A stretch of 64,000 nucleotides of DNA. Source: Terriglobales bacterium (GTDB lineage Bacteria > Acidobacteriota > Terriglobia > Terriglobales > Acidobacteriaceae). Position numbers and translations under genes: made by a program. The stretch is from positions 62,001 to 126,000 of the forward strand of contig DATMPC010000011.1 of the NCBI GenBank assembly GCA_035567895.1. The letters run 5' to 3'. Each line of letters begins with the position of its first letter. Position 1 is the first letter of the stretch. Shown here piece by piece: positions 1 to 7,934 of the stretch. The notes beneath the pieces are model-generated. The model made no database searches, had not been told where the DNA came from, and saw only the letters and a program-made list of their open reading frames with translations.

Positions 1-3000
1 AACCGTCTTTTCGATGGCATCTCCATCCGTGTGATTCTTTGCCGTAACCCGTTGCTTTCCGGCGGGCGTAGAGTTCGAGGCCCGGAATGAAAAGTCCACG
101 CTCGATGAGCCGCCGGCGGGCACAGTCGCTTGCGTATTAGCCGGGCTCAGCAATTCGAACCACGGGGCTGAGGCAAGCGATACGTCCATGGTCGCGCTGC
201 TCTTGCCATAGTTGCGCAAGACCACCGGTGGCGAGATCTGATCACCCACTGTGAGAACCGGTGGTGTATCGAGATCCACGAAGAACGGTTGGAAGCTCTG
301 GAATTCCCGTTCTGCACTTCCCATTTTTCCGTCTACGGTTGAACCGAATGCAACGACCTTCCAGGTAGTGAGATTGTCGGGTAGCTTGAAGTGAAGTTGT
401 GCGCGCCCTGAGGAATTGGTCGCCAGAGCTGGCGCCCAATAAGCGGTCTCCTGAAAGTCATGTCGCAGACGCGGCGTGAAATCGAGCGTCTGGACGACTG
501 CACTTCCTGCTGGGGTGGATATTCTCATCGAATGAGTGGAAACGCTCGACGACGTTGACAGGGTAGAGCTGGCCTCGGCAGTCACTTCTACGGTTTCCGT
601 CGCATACGCCACACGCAGTGTGACGTCTACTCTGGTAAGCGAGGCCGAGGAGACCATCACATCGCGTAGCTCCATAGTTTGGAATCCGGGAGCAACCGCG
701 GAGATGCGGTAAGAGCCTGGTTTCAGATCGCGCAACAAGAACTTACCGTTGCTGTCCGACTTGGTTTCAATAGCAGCACCGTTGCCGCCAAGCAGAACTT
801 TTATCGAAGCCCCCGCAACAACGGCGCCTGTCTGGTCAAGAATCGTGCCGCCAATGGCTCCGGTGTTAGAGCGAAAGCTTCCTTCATCGATCTTGACCGG
901 CTGGATGTCGCGACCACTTTGCCGGTCATATGGTTGAACGAACTCCGCCACCACGCGATTCTGTTCTGTCTCAGTACCGTAGGGAACTGCTTCAAGCTGT
1001 ACTGAACGCAGAATATCGAGTATTCGGACCGAACGCGTTACCGGAACCGTTTTGGCGGAGGCCGCTCCCTGTGCTCCGGAGACCTGTGTCTCTGAAGTGT
1101 ATATCTGGTCGTCGCGAAACTTGATTTCGTAAGGTTTGCCCAATGGATCGAGAAGATTAGTTAAGTCGATGCCACCGTCGCGCGCTGCCTGAAACATCTC
1201 CGGTTCCGAATGCGGAAACTGATGGCCTTTTTTCCTCCAGGCCTCTAGTGCATTGGATAACTGCTTCTCGGTTTTCCCAAAGAAGTCAAAGCTCGAGTTC
1301 CAGGCCAGATAACCATTACTGTTTGGTTCGACACGCCCTTCACCCTGCGTATATACATAGACGCTGAGCCACTGTTTGAATAGCCTGGTCTCAAATCGGT
1401 ACGGATGTCCCCATGGATCGCGCAGCGACGCCAAGTCGAGGCTATGTCTCTTGGCGATCTTGAGCACCGCATCGCTGGAAGTCGGCACATTTCCAGTTGC
1501 AATCTCAGGACTGAGGATTGCCGCCAGCAAATTGCCATTTCCGCTGAAAATGCTTCGCCTCAGGACAGGCAACAAGAAGTCATCCCGGGTGTCAAAAATC
1601 TTGTCAGCCCCAGCGCTCTTGAAAGTGAGAATGTACTGGTTCCATTCGAGACTCAACTGAACTCGATAGGGCTGCTGCCACGGGTCCAGCAACACAGCAG
1701 GCGAAACGCCGCGCTCTTCAGCGATCTTTCGGAGAATCTTCAGGTCCGCGGTGGAATCCTGGTTACTGGCATCGATTGCCTGCGCCAACTCGCGAAGATT
1801 CGACGTCATCGTGCGTTCGAATTCTGACCGGGCTGCGTTTGCTGCCTCGGTATCGTCCTTCTTGATGCGAAGTCCCTCCCCATACTCTTCGGACAGGATT
1901 CTCTCAGCGACCAAATCCAAGCCGTCAGGTACCGGCTTGGACATGTCGATCCGGTCAAGATCGCTTCGTTTGACTCCGCTGACTTCGTTGCTGAAATCGT
2001 AATCCCAATTTTGGTACTCGCTTGCGAACTCCGTTTCTGTGCGACTACGTTCGTCGACGGCCTTGTCGGTTACTGCTATACCGAAAACACCCGGCGTTGC
2101 TCCATCGGTGTCGTTTAGCTTCAGCCCCGCTTGGACGACAGCGCCGGGATGAAGCACAGACGGTAGCCCGACGAATTTCACATCCAAACTGCGGTTTTCC
2201 GGATACAAGAATCGCTTTGAGACCGTATCGATGCTGTATGAGGAGGCGTCGTTCAGCGAGTAAGCGCGGAGTTCCATCTCGCCGTGGAAGCGCTCGTCTT
2301 TTCGGAAGAAAACATCGGCCGAATTCTTGCGCAGCATTAGCTCCGAAGAACGAAGCACAATTCCGTCGCGCAACAGATCGACCTCAACAAGAGATCCCGG
2401 CTTTCCGTGCACGACCGCAGCGATTGGATCATCAGCCGCGAGCAAAGTCTTATTGGTTGAGATCCAGATTGCGGCTCCCTCATCTCTTGCGAAGTAGATG
2501 GAATCGTCGAAATGAGACCTTGCGCCACGGCTATCTCTCGCTTCCACCGTGATTTGAACGTTGTGAGCATCTGAGGACTCATCGTCCAGCCGCATGCGTA
2601 CCTTTGCCAGTCCGTAGCGATTGGTGTGAGTTTGTGCGACTGGCTTTCGAACCTGGTTGTCACTTCCATCGGACCCGCGGAAGTCAATGATGTGCTGCAA
2701 GGAAACGTCGCATTCTGCCGGAGTACCGTCCGGATACTGAGTGCTGATGGCGTACTCGCCATCGTGCACATCGCCCCCGGTTTTCTGAACGTAGATATGG
2801 ATCGGCTCGTGCGTGAGGCGGATGAAGAACCTGCGCTGCTCGGTCCTGCCAGTCGTGTCATCGGTCACGAAGGCTGCATACGTGAGATCGCGCAGGCGAC
2901 TGTAACTTTCGTCGCGAAAGGCTTGGAGAATCTGCTTCGTATTCGGTTTGAGCGTGAGTTCGCCTTGCGAGTCCAGAATGCCTGTGAGTTCGTCAGCAGA

Positions 3001-4212
3001 ATCAACCTCCCACTGCTGTTTCTTGCTGTTCCATTGCCGGCTGTCCTCACGAACCAGGCGGGCGTGTCCTTCCCCGACGGGCTTCCCGAAAAGGTACTTT
3101 GAGCTGATCTTTACCGCCGGCGCCTGGTCCGGGAGGTAATAGGGCCGGTCCGGCTCGGCATTGACGACGAATTCCGGCAATTCATATCGGCTTACCGTGA
3201 TTTGAGAATGATTTTTCGATCGCGCTCCCGAATCGTCGTCTTCATCATCCCCGATACCGATTTGGTACGTGCCAAGCTCAGCATGCTCGTCTAACTTCCA
3301 ATCATATGAAGCCACGCCGAAGCGATCCGTCTGCAGTTGCTCTTTCAACACGTCCTGATTCTCTATGTCGGTAACTTTCAGCACTAGATTCCGGCGTGAT
3401 TGCATCTTGCGGTCGGGACCAATGGCTAACGCCCGTATGTGCACCGTCTGTCCGGGCTGAAAGAGCTGTTTGTCGGTTTGAATCAGGACACGCTGGCGGT
3501 GGTGGACCGATAGGCTGATGTCGAGTTTCTGCGCTTCATTCTGCTTCTCATCGGCTCGTTTCGACAGTCCCGTTAGGGTAAGTGAGGCTTCCGTAATGTC
3601 GAGATCAGGAACTTGATAGGCAATGACAGCTTCGCCTTTGAAGTTGGTAATCGCAGACCGTTGCAGGTGCTTTTCGTCGTCATCGGTGGAATCAAGTTCT
3701 AAGTCCGCCAAAATCTTTGCACCGCGAACAGCATCATGTGTCACAGGATTTGAGGCGGTAACACGGAAAGCGAAGGCCTGCCCTCGTTCAACAAAGTCGG
3801 AATGCGCAACCGTGAGCGAGTAGAGTTCAGGGTCGATCGCGCCGAGTGAAACAGTTCCACTCGAAATTGCCTGGCCGTTCTCCAGGATTTGATAATTCGC
3901 ACGAACCCATGGCAATTCCCCTGCGCCAACCCCTAATTTCCGAAATTCCATTTCGACACTTCTGTAGCCGGCAAGGAGGGCCCGTTCCTGCACTGCAAGC
4001 TGTTTATTGTCGGGAGCCAGAAGACGAACCGTTATCGAATATTGAGCGCCCCCGGGCCGATTCAGCGGCAACGTGAGCTGAACCCGATCCGGCTGAAGCG
4101 AAGCTCGCGCTGAATTCTCCTGAATGCGTAAGGGCTCTGGTGTTGCGGAAGAGCACAAGCCCACACCCGCGACCGAGCAGCAAAGAAGAAGACTCGCAAG
4201 AGATCGGTGCAT
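1..4212 (-). CDS. Alpha-2-macroglobulin-like protein, N-terminal 1404 residues (C terminus beyond left edge)
   Basis: The open frame starts at 4212 and is still open at base 1, so it is partial. It begins with a Sec-type signal peptide (MHRSLASLLLC...), so the protein is exported. Long beta-rich segments follow with MG-domain wording typical of bacterial alpha-2-macroglobulins, such as LIQTDKQLFQPGQTVHIRAL around residue 250. Family members are periplasmic or surface protease traps. The bait/thioester half would lie outside the window, so the CxEQ thioester cannot be checked. Two insertions are odd: three repeats with a DPW/DPL-x-x-PY core at about residues 820-1045, and a carboxypeptidase-regulatory-like domain at about 1118-1191 (GTILDQTGAVVAGA...). 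Just before the left edge, WAPALATNSSGRAQLHFKLP resembles the start of the MG7/A2M core. The family call is sequence recognition; the trap role is inferred. Confidence 0.85.
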   Translation of the reverse strand, partial: MHRSLASLLLCCSVAGVGLCSSATPEPLRIQENSARASLQPDRVQLTLPLNRPGGAQYSITVRLLAPDNKQLAVQERALLAGYRSVEMEFRKLGVGAGELPWVRANYQILENGQAISSGTVSLGAIDPELYSLTVAHSDFVERGQAFAFRVTASNPVTHDAVRGAKILADLELDSTDDDEKHLQRSAITNFKGEAVIAYQVPDLDITEASLTLTGLSKRADEKQNEAQKLDISLSVHHRQRVLIQTDKQLFQPGQTVHIRALAIGPDRKMQSRRNLVLKVTDIENQDVLKEQLQTDRFGVASYDWKLDEHAELGTYQIGIGDDEDDDSGARSKNHSQITVSRYELPEFVVNAEPDRPYYLPDQAPAVKISSKYLFGKPVGEGHARLVREDSRQWNSKKQQWEVDSADELTGILDSQGELTLKPNTKQILQAFRDESYSRLRDLTYAAFVTDDTTGRTEQRRFFIRLTHEPIHIYVQKTGGDVHDGEYAISTQYPDGTPAECDVSLQHIIDFRGSDGSDNQVRKPVAQTHTNRYGLAKVRMRLDDESSDAHNVQITVEARDSRGARSHFDDSIYFARDEGAAIWISTNKTLLAADDPIAAVVHGKPGSLVEVDLLRDGIVLRSSELMLRKNSADVFFRKDERFHGEMELRAYSLNDASSYSIDTVSKRFLYPENRSLDVKFVGLPSVLHPGAVVQAGLKLNDTDGATPGVFGIAVTDKAVDERSRTETEFASEYQNWDYDFSNEVSGVKRSDLDRIDMSKPVPDGLDLVAERILSEEYGEGLRIKKDDTEAANAARSEFERTMTSNLRELAQAIDASNQDSTADLKILRKIAEERGVSPAVLLDPWQQPYRVQLSLEWNQYILTFKSAGADKIFDTRDDFLLPVLRRSIFSGNGNLLAAILSPEIATGNVPTSSDAVLKIAKRHSLDLASLRDPWGHPYRFETRLFKQWLSVYVYTQGEGRVEPNSNGYLAWNSSFDFFGKTEKQLSNALEAWRKKGHQFPHSEPEMFQAARDGGIDLTNLLDPLGKPYEIKFRDDQIYTSETQVSGAQGAASAKTVPVTRSVRILDILRSVQLEAVPYGTETEQNRVVAEFVQPYDRQSGRDIQPVKIDEGSFRSNTGAIGGTILDQTGAVVAGASIKVLLGGNGAAIETKSDSNGKFLLRDLKPGSYRISAVAPGFQTMELRDVMVSSASLTRVDVTLRVAYATETVEVTAEASSTLSTSSSVSTHSMRISTPAGSAVVQTLDFTPRLRHDFQETAYWAPALATNSSGRAQLHFKLPDNLTTWKVVAFGSTVDGKMGSAEREFQSFQPFFVDLDTPPVLTVGDQISPPVVLRNYGKSSATMDVSLASAPWFELLSPANTQATVPAGGSSSVDFSFRASNSTPAGKQRVTAKNHTDGDAIEKTV

Positions 4213-4518
4213 AAATGGGAACGATGGTAACAAAGACCAACTCGGGAAACCGAGCGCTGAGTTGCAAGAGGATTGACTAAAGTACCGTGAAGAAAACTTG
4301 ACTGAGATAGGAGCTACTCGGCCGGTCATGGCCGTCATTGAGCCCCCATTCCTAATGCACTGTCAACCCGTCCTTGAGTACGGTGCCTGGCTGACACAAA
4401 AGAGGCCAGCACTCCAACTCTCAAAACTTGTCTAGCAAGTTTTGAGGTTGTTCCAAAACAGCCGAGGGGCGGCTGTGCCAGATAGCTGAAAGAAGTTCGT
4501 TGTAAAGGGGTACGGAGT
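4213..4518. other. Intergenic gap with a strong hairpin
   Basis: I see no gene here. The gap lies downstream of the coiled-coil protein gene ending at 4519 and upstream of the alpha-2-macroglobulin gene. It holds one perfect hairpin, listed separately, and the promoter of the macroglobulin gene is presumably here. No clear -35/-10 pair is recognisable. Confidence 0.5.
4420..4446. repeat. Perfect 11-bp hairpin, possible terminator
   Basis: CTCAAAACTTG at 4420-4430 pairs perfectly with CAAGTTTTGAG at 4436-4446 around a 5-base loop. It lies about 75 bases past the stop of the leftward gene 4519-5064. A transcription terminator is possible, but no T-run follows on either strand, so this is a structural call only. 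Confidence 0.45.
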
Positions 4519-5064
4519 CTAGCTACCTGACGCGCCGGCTTTGCGGGCTTCTTCTCTCATGTTCTCGAGTTCCGTTTTGGCATCGTTGATTTCTTTTTGC
4601 TTAGAAGCCATGTCATCGCGGTATTTGTGGTCGTCGTCTGCGTACTTTCCTGGATTGCGCAGGCGGTTGCCGGCGTCGCCGTAGTAGTTCGTGGCGCGCT
4701 GGCGATTCTCGCGTTGGAGAACGTCTAGTTCGCGCTCGAGGAGGGCGATCTTTTCGTTTTGCGCGGCGATCTTTTCTCTCCACTGCTTGTCGAGTTCAGC
4801 TTGCTCCTCGGCCGAGGTCTTCTTCTTTTCTTTAGGTTTGTCCTGATCCTTGTCGGAGTCGGACTTGGCTGCGGTGTCTGAGGAGTCCGGCTGGACCGAG
4901 GTCCAGGGGCGGCCGAAATCGTCGTTGGTAATTACCTTGGTGGTGGGCTCGGGGGGCTTGTTCTTGCGGGCGGCGCGGGCGGCGTCGCCGAGTGACTGCT
5001 GCGCCGCGGAAAGCGCCGTAAAGGTGCATCCGAAAGCCAGAAATACGAGCGTATGCTTCTTCAT
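4519..5064 (-). CDS. Exported coiled-coil protein of unknown function
   Basis: A 181-residue protein with a signal peptide (MKKHTLVFLAFGCTFTALSAAQ, cleavage near AAQ). A charged linker rich in K, D and E follows at about residues 60-85. Two stretches with coiled-coil heptad character come next, around residues 90-118 and 150-175, separated by a Tyr/Asn/Arg-rich segment. It is probably periplasmic. AGGA about 7 bases before the ATG supports the start. I do not recognise a named family. It stands alone between the macroglobulin gene and a repeat-rich gap that separates it from the prepilin peptidase gene. Confidence 0.75.
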   Translation of the reverse strand: MKKHTLVFLAFGCTFTALSAAQQSLGDAARAARKNKPPEPTTKVITNDDFGRPWTSVQPDSSDTAAKSDSDKDQDKPKEKKKTSAEEQAELDKQWREKIAAQNEKIALLERELDVLQRENRQRATNYYGDAGNRLRNPGKYADDDHKYRDDMASKQKEINDAKTELENMREEARKAGASGS

Positions 5065-5421
5065 TCTTGTGTCCTAAAAACTTCACCCAGCGGCTACCGC
5101 CGCCGGTACTGACTTTTACCCTGACTTCACCCAGCGGCTACCTTCACCCCAAGAACCGCAACCCCGGCGCTTCTCGCGGACCCCGACCGCCGCCGGTACA
5201 GACTTTTACCCTGTCGGAAAACGCCGGGGGGAGGGCGCCCGGACGCTCCGGGCCCTGTTCCCTGTCCCCTGTAACCTGTCCTCTATCTTGTCCTTGTGCC
5301 CCAAAACCGCGTTCTGAGTGGCCGAAACTTCCGCAATTTTACCGCTAAAGGCGACGCAAATCGCGCGTTTTCCGCCTGATTTTCGTTGCCGAGAAGCCAC
5401 AAGTGCACGTCCTGCCGGAGC
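5065..5421. repeat. Intergenic gap with duplicated short segments and a CCTGT tract
   Basis: Two different segments occur twice each. CTTCACCCAGCGGCTACC is at 5081-5098 and 5125-5142. CCGCCGGTAC(T/A)GACTTTTACC is at about 5100-5120 and 5190-5210. Beyond them, 5254-5300 is a tract of imperfect repeats of the form CCCTGTTCCCTGTCCCCTGTAACCTGT. No gene or RNA is recognisable. The arrangement suggests local duplication and slippage. Confidence 0.6.
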
Positions 5422-6360
5422 CTAACGATACAGGCCTAAGTACCAGTCCACCATACGGTTACCGACGAAAACGGAGAGGATCGCCATGCTGCCCAGAAAG
5501 ACCCCAAACGGCACTTCGTAGTACCTCAACATGAGCCTGGCAGAGCTCCAGGAGCGTCCAAAGACGTTGGATTGGCGACGTTTTTTGCGTCGTTGAATGC
5601 GCTTACGCCACACGGCAAGGGTGGTTATCAGCCCAAAAATCGTGCCCAGAACGGCTCCAGTGAAGATGGTAAAGAGCGCTAACTTGGCGCCAAGGAAGGC
5701 TCCAACCATCGCCATAAGCTTCACATCGCCGAATCCCATGCCCTCAACGTGGCGCAAACGGAAGTAAATCTCGCCTACGGCGTAGATGAAAAATGCTCCG
5801 AGAGCCGCTCCAGTGAGCGCATCGAGGAACGAAATGAGCGGTAACGGCCACTGAAGAGCTAACAATTTGCGCGTAATGAACGTCGGCATGCCGCCAACTG
5901 GCACCAACAGGCTGAATATTAGGCCCAAAGCGATGCCCGGGAGCGTGAGCACGTCGGGCAAAAGATGATGTTCGTAGTCGATAAAGATGAGCGGCAGGAG
6001 CAGAAAAAAGAATACGCAGAGCTTTATGAGCGTCCAGATAGCGACGGTAGTCTCCAGCGGAGCGGCGTAAAGGTATGCGGAAACGAACAGAAATCCGCAT
6101 AGAAGCTCCACCATTGCGTAGCGGGCACTGATTGGGTGCGCGCAATCGCGACATCTTCCGCGCAGAAATATCCAGCTAACGACCGGAATGTTGTCGTAAG
6201 CGCGGATTTGTGCGCCGCAATTGGGACACGCTGAGCGCGGCTTGACCACAGATTGGCCGCGCGGAACGCGGTAAATGACTACATTAAGGAAGCTTCCGAA
6301 GACTAAACCGAACAGAAAGGTGGCAATCGCGCCGGAATCGGTGGGGAGGAAGTTGCTCAC
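5422..6360 (-). CDS. pilD: Prepilin peptidase, A24 family (type IV pilus / type II secretion)
   Basis: A 312-residue polytopic inner-membrane aspartyl protease that cleaves, and usually N-methylates, type IV prepilins and pseudopilins. The cytoplasmic loop carries the zinc-binding pairs CPNC (C45, C48) and CRDC (C70, C73) typical of bifunctional enzymes. The two catalytic aspartates are visible: D128 in IDYEHHLLPD and D212 in the GFGD motif followed by VK. Hydrophobic segments fill the rest. Length and motif order match the family. No pilus genes lie nearby, so it is an orphan copy. The extreme C terminus has an extra basic stretch (KRIQRRKKRRQ). Confidence 0.95.
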   Translation of the reverse strand: MSNFLPTDSGAIATFLFGLVFGSFLNVVIYRVPRGQSVVKPRSACPNCGAQIRAYDNIPVVSWIFLRGRCRDCAHPISARYAMVELLCGFLFVSAYLYAAPLETTVAIWTLIKLCVFFFLLLPLIFIDYEHHLLPDVLTLPGIALGLIFSLLVPVGGMPTFITRKLLALQWPLPLISFLDALTGAALGAFFIYAVGEIYFRLRHVEGMGFGDVKLMAMVGAFLGAKLALFTIFTGAVLGTIFGLITTLAVWRKRIQRRKKRRQSNVFGRSWSSARLMLRYYEVPFGVFLGSMAILSVFVGNRMVDWYLGLYR

Positions 6361-6554
6361 GCGGGCTTTGGACTTGTGCGGATTATATCCATAGCGGCGC
6401 GGATAACGGTCAGATCGGCATCCGAAAGCTCACCCCTTCGTGACCGGCTGCATCGCGAAAGGCGTCGCATGGTGCGTCCCTACTGAGCGTTCTGCGCTGC
6501 AAAACATTTAAGATGACTGCATCTGCGTCCTGAAAACAGCAGATTTATCGCGTT

Positions 6555-7547
6555 ATGGCGACTCGAATTCCAGTTATTGACATACAAACCAGGGAAGAAC
6601 GCGACCGCGATCTGGGCTTTGGCTCGCTTGTTTCTCAGCAACGGCACGTACGACTGCTGAATCGCGATGGCAGTTTCAACGTCAGCCGCAAGCAGAGTTG
6701 GGTCGATTCACTGGCCTCTTATCATGCGTTGCTCACCATGTCGTGGCCTGCCTTTATTGCGTTGCTGGCCAGTGGCTATGCGCTATTGAACGTGACATTC
6801 GCGGTTATTTATCTTTTGTTGGGTTCTGATGCTCTGCAAACGGCCACTCCTCCGGAGCTTTCCCCTCGCTTTTTGAAGGCATTTTTCTTCAGTGTCGATA
6901 CCTTCTCGACTATCGGATACGGGAATATCGTGCCGGTTGGGCGGGCGGCGAATGCGGTAGTTTGCACTGAAGCCTTTTGCGGACTGCTTGGACTCGCGCT
7001 CGCCACAGGTCTCTTATTCGCGCGATTCTCGCGTCCTACGGCGAAGGTTCTGTTTAGCCAAGCAGCGATCATCGCCCCTTACAACGGCATTAGCGCCTTT
7101 CAATTTCGCATTATCAATGCCAGAAATAACCAGATTATCGAGTTAGGCGCGCGCGTTTTGCTGTCGAAATTCGAGAATGTCGACGGAAATCGCATTCGCA
7201 AGTACCACGCATTGCAGCTGGAACGCGAAAAAGTAGTCTTCTTTCCCCTCACCTGGACGATTGTGCATCCGATTGATGAAAACAGTCCGATGTTCGGATT
7301 GTCGAAGGAAGAGATGATTGCCAATGATGCGGAGTTCCTAATCCTGCTTACCGGCACCGAGGAAACCTTCTCGCAGACTGTCCACGCGCGCTCTTCCTAC
7401 CGCGCTGACGAACTGGTTTGGGGCGCTAAGTTCGTAAACGTGTACAAGTATGACGAGCACGGTCACATATTGGGCGTAGATATGGATCGGTTCCATTCCT
7501 TCGAGCGCGCACAATTGCCGCAGATCGCGTCGATTTCAGGCGGCTAG
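6555..7547 (+). CDS. Inward-rectifier K+ channel, KirBac type
   Basis: A 330-residue protein with the prokaryotic Kir plan. There is a cytoplasmic N terminus of about 60 residues, a first membrane helix (about 65-95), a pore loop with the K+ selectivity filter TIGYG (FSTIGYGNIVPVG), a second helix (about 135-155), and a C-terminal immunoglobulin-like cytoplasmic domain of about 170 residues. GADQ-like rectifier wording (IIELGARVLLSKFE; FFPLTWTIVHPIDENSP) is typical of Kir C domains. It should form a tetrameric potassium channel in the inner membrane. No Shine-Dalgarno is obvious before the ATG. It stands alone, with a strong hairpin downstream. Confidence 0.93.
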   Translation: MATRIPVIDIQTREERDRDLGFGSLVSQQRHVRLLNRDGSFNVSRKQSWVDSLASYHALLTMSWPAFIALLASGYALLNVTFAVIYLLLGSDALQTATPPELSPRFLKAFFFSVDTFSTIGYGNIVPVGRAANAVVCTEAFCGLLGLALATGLLFARFSRPTAKVLFSQAAIIAPYNGISAFQFRIINARNNQIIELGARVLLSKFENVDGNRIRKYHALQLEREKVVFFPLTWTIVHPIDENSPMFGLSKEEMIANDAEFLILLTGTEETFSQTVHARSSYRADELVWGAKFVNVYKYDEHGHILGVDMDRFHSFERAQLPQIASISGG

Positions 7548-7934
7548 GGCGAAGCTGATTCGCGAATATTTTCACGTTGACCACAAGCCTCGTTTGTCTT
7601 CGAGCAACGGTGAGGGACACCAGGGCGAAACAGAGGCTGCTGTCCCAAGCTCTTTAACTCCTGTAATCAACTAATAACAAATCACTTACGTGGAATGCAT
7701 AGGGCTGTCCCACTGTCCCAAAATCCTATACGCCGTGGGACAGTGGGACACCTCGAAAACAAGTCAGAGAAGCCCCTCAAAAGATCGTCGCGATCTCGTC
7801 ACATCTGGCTGCTTTTTGCGCGATGAATATTTCGCGTCGGAGTTGGGGAGAACCCGCGTGGGCAAGCCTTTGTGAACTGGTCTTCCTCTATAATCAAATT
7901 CTCGGCAATCCTGCCTGGAGTTCATCCAAAAGCA
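7548..7934. other. Intergenic gap between the K+ channel and foldase genes
   Basis: No gene is supported here. The gap holds the perfect 15-bp inverted repeat listed next. The remainder presumably contains the foldase promoter, but no consensus promoter is clear to me. Confidence 0.45.
7706..7750. repeat. Perfect 15-bp inverted repeat (TGTCCCACTGTCCCA)
   Basis: The left arm at 7706-7720 and right arm at 7736-7750 are exact reverse complements, with a 15-base loop. Each arm is itself a near repeat (TGTCCCAC, TGTCCCA). No T-run follows, so it does not look like a simple intrinsic terminator. A dispersed intergenic element or an RNA hairpin between the two genes is equally possible. Confidence 0.7.
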
